From Mercenaria mercenaria (taxonomy: Eukaryota; Mollusca; Bivalvia; Venerida; Veneridae), in contig NC_069362.1 of the NCBI RefSeq assembly GCF_021730395.1, positions 35,606,501 to 35,670,500 of the forward strand: a stretch of 64,000 nt of DNA, in the 5' to 3' direction. How positions within the stretch are numbered: the stretch's first letter is position 1; the number at the start of each line of letters is the position of its first letter. Made by a program: the position numbers and the translations under genes. Positions 34,417-46,300 of this stretch are shown piece after piece. Under the pieces are notes generated by a model. The model did no database searches. It worked only from the letters and a program-made list of their open reading frames with translations, and was not told where the DNA came from.

Positions 34417-35491
34417 CATGGCTATTAAGACTGTACCTTCTCTAAACATAACCTAAATAATGGACTGTTCCATTAGATCTACTAAAAGTGCAAAAAACAT
34501 TACTGACCTCAAAACCCAATTACATGTATATATATGTTTGTATGGAAGGCCATTAGCAACAGAATTTACTGAATCAGCTGAATCGCTACTGGTACAATAA
34601 ACTAAGGTAGCAAATCAATCAGTTAAAATAATTTCCACTAGGGTGCGTTTATTTAGAAATCTATTAGTTTGCCTGATATTTAATAAAGAAATAAAGGATT
34701 ACATAGTACTGTAGGTTGACAAATAAATCTCTTCTCTTGATTTCTTTTAATATGGGGGTTGAAAGCGGGATGGGGTGAGGGAGGGGCAAATAAGAAAACG
34801 CTTTGCTAAATGTAGTATATATTATTTAAAATACTTTCTTTTTGCATACTTGATACCATTTGATATTTCCATAAAAAACACACCCATTAGTCCTTTCGCC
34901 TCAGTCACAATCAAATGCATACTTTTTAGGTGCTTTATGTTATACACCCAAATTTAAAAGTGCATGTTTATATATTCTGTCTTCAGCACTTCAGGAGTTA
35001 CATATCACTACCCAGTTGCAGGTAAAACTACTATCAGGTAGCTGATGTACATATAAAACGAACGCCATGCTGTCCAATAACAGAAAAAAGGCCAAAATTC
35101 AGCGTTATATTGTTTCACCTTAAAAAATGTGCTTTTTGTCTTTTCATTTTAATTAAAACCTGAACCAGCAAGACCTTTTTGTGCTGTTTGGTTTACAGGA
35201 AAATTCGTCTTCTTTCAGCTGCAAGTTATTTCAACTGTCTATGTTACCCACAACAGAAGTTATGTACTGAAGACTGACATGACCGTTTTGTTATATATTT
35301 TGCCTTTTTGCTCTTCCTCATATCAGATAATGTGATTTCATTATAAAATGATTCTTTTTTTACTGTCTTATTTGTCTCTGTGTGAACTTCAGTCTACCTT
35401 CTTCTGAAAATAATAGCATTCCTTCAGGTGGAAGTTTCTTATCTCCTCAAATTTGACTCTGAACAGACAATGATAAATGCGCCAATTTGTT

Positions 35492-37920
35492 TGTCCTGTC
35501 CGTAGACACCTATTTTCTTTATGAAGGATACAATATTAGAGTTTAATCACTGTTGGTATGAAAGCTGCTAGGATAGCGTCTAAGTTGATAAACATTAGAC
35601 GGAATTAAGCTGGGTTATATAGATATAAATAGTTGTTGAATTGCAAAATGTCTTGTCCGTAGACACATGTCTTGTCCGTAGACACTAAAGAAACGAAGTT
35701 TTTTTTGACAAATATCATTTATAAAATCATACTGGAGCTATTTATCAAGTTTCAATGATACACCACACTTAATGTTTATACAAAATATAGAATAAATATA
35801 TTTCTAATGAAACTTACTTCTTCCAAATGCAAAATGTTACCCATTTATTCTTGTGTGTACAATCTGAATCTGAGAAGTACAATGGATATAGAATATGTTT
35901 TAATCTTATACATGACTTATATAAATGTTAAAAGCTATCAAAAAAGGAATAATACATTTCTTTCTAACCCTCCCTTTGTTATGGCAAAAACAAGGCATGC
36001 AATGGAAGTGTCTACGGACAAGACATTGCACAAATACTATTCAATATATTTTCTATTTTCAATAAAAACCAGCACTGGACCTTAGAAATATATCAAGAGT
36101 TCTTTGAAATAAATCAAGAGACTCTGAAATGCAAAAAACCCCAAACTTTTACAAGTTAGTAGTAAAACAGAAAGAATGAGAAGATAGAAGCAAAATAATT
36201 TGACATTTGGTCATATTCTAGTGGAGTATGGATCTATTGTTAGACATGGTGTGGGCTGTCCACTTTCAGCTTAAACATTTTGTTATAATCCACTCAAGAT
36301 GGCATATTTCTGTGCTCTTCAGGGCCAAGATATAATGGTGATTGGTTTTCAAGATTTCATTCTGTTCATCTGCCTATCAACTTTTATTCTGTAACTGACT
36401 AAAATCACATAAAACTGAAGCAGTTTAAATCATCTTAAAAAAGAAATTACAAGCAATTTACTACGTGATTACCGTAGTCTCCTTGCAGCTTTCTCCCTTT
36501 CAAAAATGAGAGCTATTTAGATTTGTTTGTTTTTGGGGGGTTTAATGCCCTTTTTCAACAGAATTTCAGTTATGTAACTTAACAATTGTTAGTTGATTCT
36601 GTACTGTACAAACATGTTCTCTGCAAGTAACTGCCAACTTCCCCACATGCATCAGAGGCAGAGGTCTAGAATTTTGAAATCATAGTTTGATTTACGATTT
36701 GAGTTACTAACATTTGTTCCAGTATTTTTCCAAGAAAATAATATTAATATAGGTGATAACATGAAAAAAAGAAGTAAATGTGATAAAAAGATAGTTAAAA
36801 AAAACTTTGTCTCCGGTCGTACTATCTTATATAATGGAAAAAGGTCAATATTAATCAAAAATATTACTGGCTAGAAAAAGAGAATGTATCTTGGGAATTT
36901 TAAGAAAAAAGCATAATATGTGCTAAGTCATTAGCTGACTCAAAACTAAGTGATAAAAACTTATCACAGTGAACATTTAATTATTCTGTAAACAGGTTAA
37001 AATTCACAGGAATTTTATTTTGCAGGACTACTTAAAATATTAGTATGAGTTAGGGATCTCACAGAGTAAATGTCATATGAGTATTTTACAACATACAGCT
37101 ATTTAAGCAGTCAGCAAGGGAATTTGTTTCATTAGTTTTCCATTTAAGACACAGTTGTAATCTTTTTAAGATGTTGTTCTGAGCTATAAGTTTAACAAGT
37201 TCTTCCTACTTTTTTAATGTTTCTACTTTAATGAACATGTTTAGATGAACTCATAGAGTTCATTATGTTAAACTTTGTGTTTATACTTTTTTACCATTTC
37301 TTGATTGATATGGTTGATAACAGCATGTAAATATATTTGCCTCAACAAAGTCTAGTCAGGTGGTTTCTTCCACCATCCAATTTCAGGAAGATTGTGGTTT
37401 ATTTTGTTTAGTTGAGGTTAAAATTTATTACAGATAAATAAACATAGTCTAAATGGTGTACATAACAGGCTGCAAGGTCAGTTCTTAAGCCCATTAAATG
37501 CATGAGCATTGATCAGAAACATCATTACTCTATCTGTCTTTTAGACAGAAATTATGGTCAAATGTCTTGTCCGTAGACACCAAGCTGAAGGAGACTTTTA
37601 ACAGCCTATTTCAGTGAGGATCCTTCCAAGTATCATTATTTTTAGTATATAGTGAAATATGAAAACAATTAGTCCTAATTTATGTAAGCAATAGCACAGA
37701 ACTTGTCACATAATGACATTTTGATTTAGTCACAGTTGTTCAAATCCTTCAATTATTCGAAGACACATTCCGAAGACCGTCAATTATACTTCTTTTCATA
37801 AATTTGTTTGTTATTTACTTGTTCTTGATCATTTTAAACATAAAAAGTTCAACAGAACTAAAAGACTGTCTTCTAAAACCTATGTAGAAAGCACTTGGCG
37901 ATGATGTCTTGTCCGTAGAC
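35492..37920. repeat. Six scattered copies of TGTCTTGTCCGTAGACAC
   Basis: Copies lie at 35492-35509 (one change), 35649-35666, 35668-35685, 36008-36025 (reverse strand), 37563-37580 and 37905-37920 (last bases differ). The motif is itself an inverted repeat: TGTCT, 7-8 bases, AGACA. Spacing is irregular, so it is not a tandem array. The function is unknown. Confidence 0.7.
36522..36665 (-). mobile_element. SINE fragment (no tRNA head)
   Basis: It matches the body and tail of the SINE at 34128-34416: GGTTTAATGCCCTTTTTCAA, CAAGTAACTGCCAACTTCCC and ATCAGAGGCAGAGG. Confidence 0.75.
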
Positions 37921-38639
37921 CTTTTGGGTAAATTTCGGCTTTCATTTTAAAATTGCGATATCTCTGCCAAACATAGTCGTAATCACAAAAATGAGACCAT
38001 TATTTAAAGAGAAATGACTGAATTTTTAGAAAATAACATATTTGAGTTGAATAAATGCATTTCAAAAGGTATGCAAAAACTGAAAGCAAGTAGTAAACAA
38101 AAATTTCTAGAATTTTGAACTTCAAAAGAAGATAATGACTACAAATCTTTGTGTAATTTATTAGTTTTTGGGGTTTTCTACATTACTTTTATGTACCTTA
38201 TCATGTGGTAACAATTTTGTTGGGTCATAAAGAGTTATTTGAATAAAACAGTCCTTTACAAATGGTCATGTCTGTTTTATTTTTTCCCTGAAGATTCATC
38301 TTTATATCGAAAAAAAATATTGTCGAACTATCAGACAGTGACAACTACCATTGTTTTTGTAGAACCAAGGTATATGGTAAATTAACATTTCAAAATAAAA
38401 GAGTTTTACAAACTTTTATTTTTGACCCCGAGTGAAACAAAAAAATGCATTTGATTGTGACTGAGGCTTTTACACAAGCGATGTCTCTGTGACTCAGTAA
38501 AAATAGCTGAAAGCAGAAAGATATCAGTTTAAGACACAGAAAAATAGAGTTGGTCAGGTTCATTGTGATCAGAAATGTGCAATATTCTGGTCAATAATGT
38601 TTGGCCTTATGTAGTTTGTCTCGGTGCATTATCAGTGCT

Positions 38640-40012
38640 TAGAGGTTACCATGTTTGAAGGTGATATCCAGGCATTCCTAGGATAGGGCCAATACTAGTC
38701 TAGTTTTGGATCTTCAGGAAATTTTATCAAAATGTATGTCTGGATTAAATCTAGGTAAAGTTCATCTAGGTCATCTAGGATCAAAAACTAGGTCACATGG
38801 TCAAGTCAAAGAAAATATTTACACTGGATATTCATAAAATTTAGTCAGAATGGTTGCCTTGACAAAATCCAGGTCAAGTTCCAATATGGGTCATCTGGGG
38901 TCAAAAACTAGGTCGTTAGGTCAAATCAAAGAAAAACTTTGTGTATGTATTGTCCGTAAGTATTGACCCGGCACTCATGAATATTCCGTATGTTTCCGTA
39001 AATTAATCTTCGGTGTCCGAACCTAAATAACGATATAACTATAATTGAAAAGCCAATTATATACAATCTTGTTTCATGTGCAGATATAGTCGTGCGGACA
39101 AAGCGTTTTGCCACTAACCTCAGGGTTGTGTGTTCGAGTCCTCTATCTGACCAATTTGTTTTTGTTTTTTATTTTATCTGTAAAACTTAACAGACGAAAA
39201 AATTGTCACACTTATCATGATTTATCAATGAAATACTCTACTATTGATTAACATTATTCTACGTACATAAAACTGTTCTACAAAATGTCGTTTAAAACCT
39301 TCAGGACCAGACAATTATTCATTCATTCAACAGACAATTCAAAGAACTGTTGTTAACGACACAAAATGAAATGTTTCATAAAATAATGTAAAATAGATAC
39401 AAACACACGGAATTATATAAAAAAAAAAATGGTTAGAAATGAATTCGAACCCCTGCACATGCCCTGGTAATGCGGTTCTAAGTTGAAGAGCTTACCATTA
39501 CACCATTGTGCCGTTGGTTATCTAAGTCGATTATTTTGATAAATATAGATATTTTCAGGACACAAATATCGCGTAAAATAACGAAAAAGCCCGCAAATAT
39601 TGGCGAAGATTAATGAGTGCCAGGTCAATACTTACGGACGATAATAGCAGCTGCATTTTACACTGGATATTCATGAAATTTGATAAAAATGTTTGTCTTG
39701 GTGAAATGCATAGGTGGAGTACAAATAGGGGTTATCTTGGGTCAAATTCTAGGTCATCCAGTAAAATCAAGGAAAATTTTTGGGAGGATGTTCATGAAAT
39801 TTGAAAAAAATGTTTGCTTTGAAGAAATCTAGGTCAAATTCAAATATTATGGGTCATGTTGGTTCAAAAACTAGGTCAGTTGGTCAAATCAAAGAAATAC
39901 CTTGCCTATGCAAAAGGAGTTGCAGGATTTTAAGCAGGATATTCATTAAATTTGATCAAGCTGTTTTCAGGTGAGTGACCTAGGACCATTTGGTCCTCTT
40001 GTTGTACATATT
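38640..40012 (+). mobile_element. Degraded Helentron-like tandem-core element
   Basis: Diverged core units contain GGTCAAAAACTAGGTC and CAAATCAAAGAAAA. The end is GGTGAGTGACCTAGGACCAT, then TTGGTCCTCTTGTTG, which is the same hairpin-CTCTTGTT terminus as its neighbours. It is split by TIR-family copy 3 (38949-39643). The start is not clear. Confidence 0.65.
38949..39643. mobile_element. TIR family copy 3 (695 bp) with two convergent tRNA-like modules
   Basis: The left end ATTGTCCGTAAGTATTGACC and its mirror at 39643 are the TIRs. Inside lie a plus-strand module at 39080-39155 (GTGCGGACAAAGCG, B box GTTCGAGTCC) and a minus-strand module at 39440-39530 (A box TGGTGTAATGGTAAGC, B box GGGTTCGAATTC). 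The order is the same as in copy 2, but the element is in the opposite orientation. It has no coding capacity. Confidence 0.75.
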
Positions 40013-40224
40013 TCTAATAAAAGCTGGTTTGTCAAAATAAATAAATCAAGCTTTAATTTGTTTGTCATTAATTTTATGTTTTTGAATTTTCAAATTGTGG
40101 AACAGTATTCAAATATTCATGTAATGAACAAATATTAATTGCCATCCCTATAATAAACACAATAGTCTATGAACAGTTTTATAATGAAAGCATAGGTCAC
40201 AATCATAGTTTGTATATTTTTCAG

Positions 40225-40307
40225 GTATAATTTGTGTTGAGTTTCTGTGAGCGAGATCCATTTCAGCAGAATCATGTCATTTCCTGTAGCAACTCAGCCG
40301 CAGAAAA
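40225..40307 (+). CDS. Candidate first coding exon of the scramblase gene
   Basis: The acceptor TATTTTTCAG precedes 40225. About 49 bases of 5' UTR lead to ATG at 40274, and MSFPVATQPQK runs to the strong donor AAAA|GTAAGT (intron from 40308). It ends in phase 1, which fits the phase-1 start of the exon at 51852 and a possible symmetric exon between. Scramblases usually begin with a Pro/Gln-rich segment, so the assignment is plausible but rests on a short peptide. Confidence 0.45.
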
Positions 40308-43300
40308 GTAAGTAAAATACAATCTACATCATGTAAGTTTTCATATTGAAGGTGTGAAATTTTTTCATATCACCCTCACAGGATCTCAATTTTTTTTATT
40401 TTACCGTAAAACTGTGGGTTAGAACATTTCTTGAAAAAAATGAACATATTTTAATAATTTAATAATTTATTGAAATAATTGAGAAATGATAGAATTAATA
40501 ACAATAGAATGTGAATATATTGCAGGCTTACTAATATTGGCTTCATTCATATCCGCGTACAATACTCGTTTTTCTTTTTTTTTGTAGCTCATCTGATTTT
40601 TTGAAAAAAAATGAGTTATTGTCATCACTTGAGCGGTTGTCTGCGTCGGCGTTGCCTGGTTAAGTTTTATGTTTATGTCAGCTTTTCTCCTAAACTACCA
40701 AAGCTATTGCTTTGAAACTTGGAACACTTGTTCACCATCATAAGCTGACCCTGTATAGCAAGAAACATAACTCCATCCTGCTTTTTGCAAGATTTATGGC
40801 CCCTTTTGTACTTAGAAAATATCAGATTTCTTGGTTAAGTTTTATGTTTAGGTCAGCTTTTCCACTAAACTACCAAAGCTATTGCTTTGAAACTTGCAAC
40901 ACTTGTTCACCATCATAAGCTGACCCTGTACATCAAGAAACATAACTCCATCCTGCTTTTTGCAAGAATTATTGCCCCTTTTGGACTTAGAAAATCAGTT
41001 TTCTTGGTTAAGTTTTATGTTTAGGTCAGCTTTTCTCATAAACTATCAAAGCTATTGCCTTAAAACTTGCAACACTTGTTCACCATCATAAGCTGACCCT
41101 GTACAGCATGAAACATAACTCCACCCTCTTTTTTGCAAGATTTATGGCCCCTTTTGGACTTAGAAAATATCAGATTTCTTGGTTAAGTTTTATGTTTAGG
41201 TCAACTTTTTCTCTTAAACTATCAAAGCTATTGCTTTGAAACTTGCAACACTTGTTCACCATCATAAGCTGACCCTGTATAGCAAGCAACATAACTCCAT
41301 CCTGCATTTTGCAATACTTATTGCCCCTTTTGGACTTAGAAAATCATTTTCTTGGTTGAGTATTATGTTTAAGTCAACTTTTCTCATAAAGTATCAAAGC
41401 TATTGCTTTAAAACTTGCAACAGTTTATCACCATCATAAGCGGACGCTATACATCAAGAAACATAACTCTGTCCTGCTTTTTGCAAGAATGATGGCCCTT
41501 TTTAGACTTAGAAAATCATGGGTAGGACAATATTTCTATTATACGAAAAAATCAGATGAGCGTCAGCACCCGCAAGGCGGTGCTCTTATTTTTAGCTCAC
41601 CTGTCACATAGTGACAGGGTGAGCTTTTGTGATCGCCCTTCGTCCGTCGTCAGTCCACAATTTCTTGTCTGCACGATAGTGGTTTCATTTATGATTTTAT
41701 TTTAACCAAACTTGCACACAACTTGTATCACCATAAGATCTTGGTTCCTTTCTTGAACTGGCCAGATCCCATCATGGGTTCCAGAGTTATGGCCCCTGAA
41801 AGGGCCAAAATTAGCTATTTTGACCTTGTCTGCACAATAGCAACTTTATTTATGATTTGATTTTTACCAAACTTGCACACAACCTGTATCACCATAAGAT
41901 CTTGGTTCCTTTCTTGAACTGGCCAGATTCCTTTATGGGTTCCAGAGTTATGGCCCCTGAAAGGGCCAAAATTAGCTATTTTGACCTTGTCTGCACAATA
42001 GCAGCTTCATTTATGATTTGAATTTAATCAAACTTGCACAAAACTTGTGTTACCATAAGATCTCGTTTCCTTTCTTGAACCAGCCAGATCCCATAATGGG
42101 TTTGAGAGTTATGGCCCCAGAAAGGGCCAATATTAGCTAATTTGACCTTGTCTGCACAATAGCAGCTTCATTTATGATTTGATTCTAACCAAACTTGCAC
42201 ACAACTTGTATCACCACAAGATCTTGATTCCTTTCTTGAACTGGCCAGATTCTGTTATGGGTTCCAGAGTTATGGCCCCTGATAGGTCTAGAATTAGCTA
42301 TTTTGACCTTGTCTGCACAATAGCAGCTTCATTTATGATTTGAATTAAAATCAAACTTGCACAAAACTTGTGTCACCATAAGATCTTGGTTCCTTTTTTG
42401 AACTGGCCAGATCCCTTAAAGGGTTCCAGAGTTATGGCCCCTGAAAGGGCCAAAATTAGCTATTTTGACTTTGTCTGCACAATAGCAGCTTCATTTATGA
42501 TTTGATTTTAACCAAACTTGCACATAATTTGTATCACCATAAGATCTCGATTCTTTTTTATACACCCTAAGAGACGTATTATGTTATCGCCTTGTTGTCC
42601 GTCTGTCTGTCTGTCTGTCTGTCTGTTGGTTAGCAATTTCCCTTCTGCTCTGTAACTCTTGAACCCCTTGAAGGATTTCAAAGAAACCTGACACAAATGT
42701 TCACCTCATCAAAATGATGTGCAGAGCGCATGTTTTGGATGGCTCACTTCAAGGTCAAGGTAACACTTAGGGGTCAAAGGTCATATGACTTTGTTTTGTG
42801 TGTATATTGCTCTGCATTTGAATTGCATTGCAGTGCTCTTGTTTTTATTTGGCAGATCCTTTCGTTCACTTACATTAATTTTTTTTAAATTTCTTCCCTT
42901 TTATGTTACTATAAATAGCTTATTTAGTAACTTTTTAGCTCACATGTCACAAAGTGACAGTGTGAGCTTTTGTGATCGCGCAGCGTCCGTCGTCCGTGCG
43001 TGCGTCCGTCCGTGCGTAAACTTTTGCTTGTGACCACTCTAGAGGTCACATTTTTCATGGAATCTTTATGAAAGTTGGTCAGAATGTTCATCTTGATTAT
43101 ATCTAGGTCAAGTTCGAAACTGGGTCAACTGCGGTCCAAAACTGGGTCAGTAGATCTAAAAATAGAAAAACCTTGTGACCTCTCTAGAGGCCATATTTTT
43201 CAATGGATCTTCATGAAAGTTGGTCAGAATATTCATCTTGATAGATATCAAGTTCGAAACTGGTTCACGTGCCGTCAAAAACTAGGTCAGTAGGTCAAAT

Positions 43301-46300
43301 AATAGAAAAACCTTGTGACCTCTCTAGAGGCCATATTTTTCATGGGATCTGTATGAAAGTTGGTCAGAATGTTCATCTTGATGATATCTAGGTCAAGTTC
43401 GAAACTGGGTCACGTGCTGTCCAAAACTAGGTCAGTAGGTCTAAAAATAGAAAAACCTTGTGACCTCTCTAGAGGCCTTATTTTTCAATGGATCTTCATG
43501 AAAATTAGTCAGAATGTTCACCTTGATGATATCTTATTCAAGTTCGAAAGTGGATGACGTGTGGTCAAAAACTAGGTCATTAGGTCTAAAAATAGAAAAA
43601 CCTTGTGACCTCTCTAGAGGCCATACTTTTCGTGAGATCTTCATGAAAATTGGTCAGAATGTTCACCTTGATGATATCTAGGTCAGGTTCGGAACTGGGT
43701 CACGTGTGGTCCAAAACTAGGTCATTAGGTCTAAAAATAGAAAAACCTTGTGACCTCTCTAGAGGCCATACTTTTCGTGAGATCTTCATGAAAATTGGTC
43801 AGAATGTTCACCTTGATGATATCTAGGTCAGGTTCGGAACTGGGTCACGTGTGGTCCAAAACTAGGTCATTAGGTCTAAAAATAGAAAAACCTTGTGACC
43901 TCTCTAGAGGCCATATTTTTCCATGGATCTTCATGAAAGTTGGTCTGAATGTTAACTTTGATGATATCTAGGTCAAGTTCGAAAGTGGGTCACACGCGGT
44001 CAAAAACTAGGTCATTAGGTCTAAAAATAGAAAAACCTTGTGACCTCTCTAGAGGCCTTATTTTTCAATGGATCTTCATGAAAATTAGTCAGAATGTTCA
44101 CCTTGATGATATCTTGGTCAAGTTCGAAAGTGGATGACGTGTGGTCAAAAACTAGGTCATTAGGTCTAAAAATAGAAAAACCTTGTGACCTCTCTAGAGG
44201 CCATACTTTTCGTGAGATCTTCATGAAAATTGGTCAGAATGTTCACCTTGATGATATTCAGGTCAAGTTCGAAACTCGGTCACGTCCCTTTAAAAACTAG
44301 GTCCTTAGGTCAATTAATAGAAAAACCTTGTGACCTCTCTAGAGGCCGTACTTTTCATGAGATCTTCATGAAAATTGGTGAGAATGTTCACCTTCATGGT
44401 ATCTAGGTTAAGTTCGAAACTGGGTCAAGTGCCTTCAAAAACTAGGTCATTAGGTCTGATAATAGAAAAACCTTGTGACCTCTCTAGAGGCCATATTTTT
44501 CAATGGATCTTCATGAAACTTGGTCAGAATTTTTATCTCGATATCTAGGTCAAGTTCAAAACTGGGTCACATGAGCTCAAATACTAGGTCACTATGTCAA
44601 ATAATAGAAAAAAACGACGTCATACTCAGTTCAAAACTGGGTCATGTGGGGACAGGTGAGCGATTCAGGACCATCATGGTCCTCTTGTTTATTATTGGCC
44701 GTAGGTAAAAACCGAGACCACTTTCATGTGGTACAACATGGATGGTACCACCAATTTATAAGTGTATTATGACATATATGTACCTTTAAGAAAATTTCAA
44801 CTATATTTCCTCATGATTCTTTTGATTGATCTTGATTATGATTTTTAGCTCGACTATTCGAAGAATAAGTAGAGCTACCCTACTCCCCACGGCTCGGCGT
44901 CGGCTCACACCTGGTTAAGTTTTTCGTACCATCCCATTTTGAAAAGTCTTTGAGATAAAGCTTTGAACTTTCAACACTTGTTTCCATCACCATGTCCTTT
45001 ATAGGAAAAGGATAAACTCTGTCAAGCATTTTGATAATTATGGCCCCTTTTGCTAGAAATTTTGGGTTTAAATTTTTTGACCTTTCTATTTTGGAAAATC
45101 TTTGGAATAAAGCTTGAATTTTAAAATTTGGTTTGCCATCACGTTTCCCAGTTTAGGCAAGAGTACAAAAAACTCCTCAAGCATTTTGGTTAAATTATTG
45201 CCTTCTTTACTTAGAAATCTTGGTTAATTTTTTTCGTACCAGTCAAATTTTGAAAAAAGTTTTTTGAAAAAAGTTTTGAAACTTTCAACACTTGTTTACC
45301 ATCACCAATCCAGTTGTAGGCAAGAGACATAACTCCTAAAGTTTTTGGCTGAATTATGGCCCTTCTGATTAGAATTCTTGGTTAAGTTTTTCGTACCATT
45401 TTATTTGTGTAAAGTTTTTGACATATTTTTTGAAACTTTTATATTTTGGTTCAGTATAATAGTCTCTATCATAGGCAAGAGTACTAACTCTGTCATTTTT
45501 TTGGCTGAATTAGGGCCCCCTTTTTGAATTTGGAAATTGGTTCTGTTTTTTTATATGCCCATTTTTTTGTAAAGATATTTGACATAGGGTTTTAAACTTT
45601 AAATATTTTTATCATTTTTTTCCATCTGCGGGCAAGAGACTCTTAAACTGTTTTGGCTGATTATCCCCCTTTTTGGACTTTAAAATTTTTGTCAAAATTT
45701 TGAACTGTGGCTTTGAAACTTAACATAGTATATAAAACATGTTTTCCCATCGTGGGCAGTTCATAACTCTGTAACTTTTTTGACTGAATTATGACCCTTT
45801 TTGGATTGAAATTAGTTAATTTTTTCATAAAAGTTGTGTTTGCCTAACAATAATTAATAACAATTTCCCTTCATGCACAATTGCCACTTAGTGCAAGATA
45901 ATCGAAATCCACAAAAAAGGGAAAAAATTTTTTTTTAACCCATTTTTTTTTTTTTGTCTGAAAATCTATGGAAATTTTTCGACCCATTCCCTCAATAAAA
46001 TTTTTGAATAGTCGAGCGGCTGTCTCAACAGCTTTGTTTACCATCTTGCCCTTTAAAACAATGATGACTTTTAGCGATTTGGGCCTTATGGCCCTCTTGT
46101 TTGTTGGATTTAAAGCGCACCAACACTGATAGGTATATGAACTTTTAGCTTTTTTAAAGGGAGAGGGAAGCCCCAGGGGCCCTCCAGCATTATTTCATAT
46201 GACGAGCACCCGGGTAAAAACCCCGCCTTCGGTAAGCGCTGGATGGGTTTCCCCACCGAAGAATTCAACGTTTTCTTCGTTTTTTGTGCTAATCTACTTT

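Larger units (their letters stand above)
34430..38639. other. Mostly unique AT-rich stretch, no gene recognised
   Basis: None of the small frames (34775-34957, 35807-36085, 36652-36858) has domain or splice support. It includes a SINE fragment at 36522-36665 and six copies of an 18-bp motif, listed separately. It could be intergenic or an intron. Confidence 0.5.
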
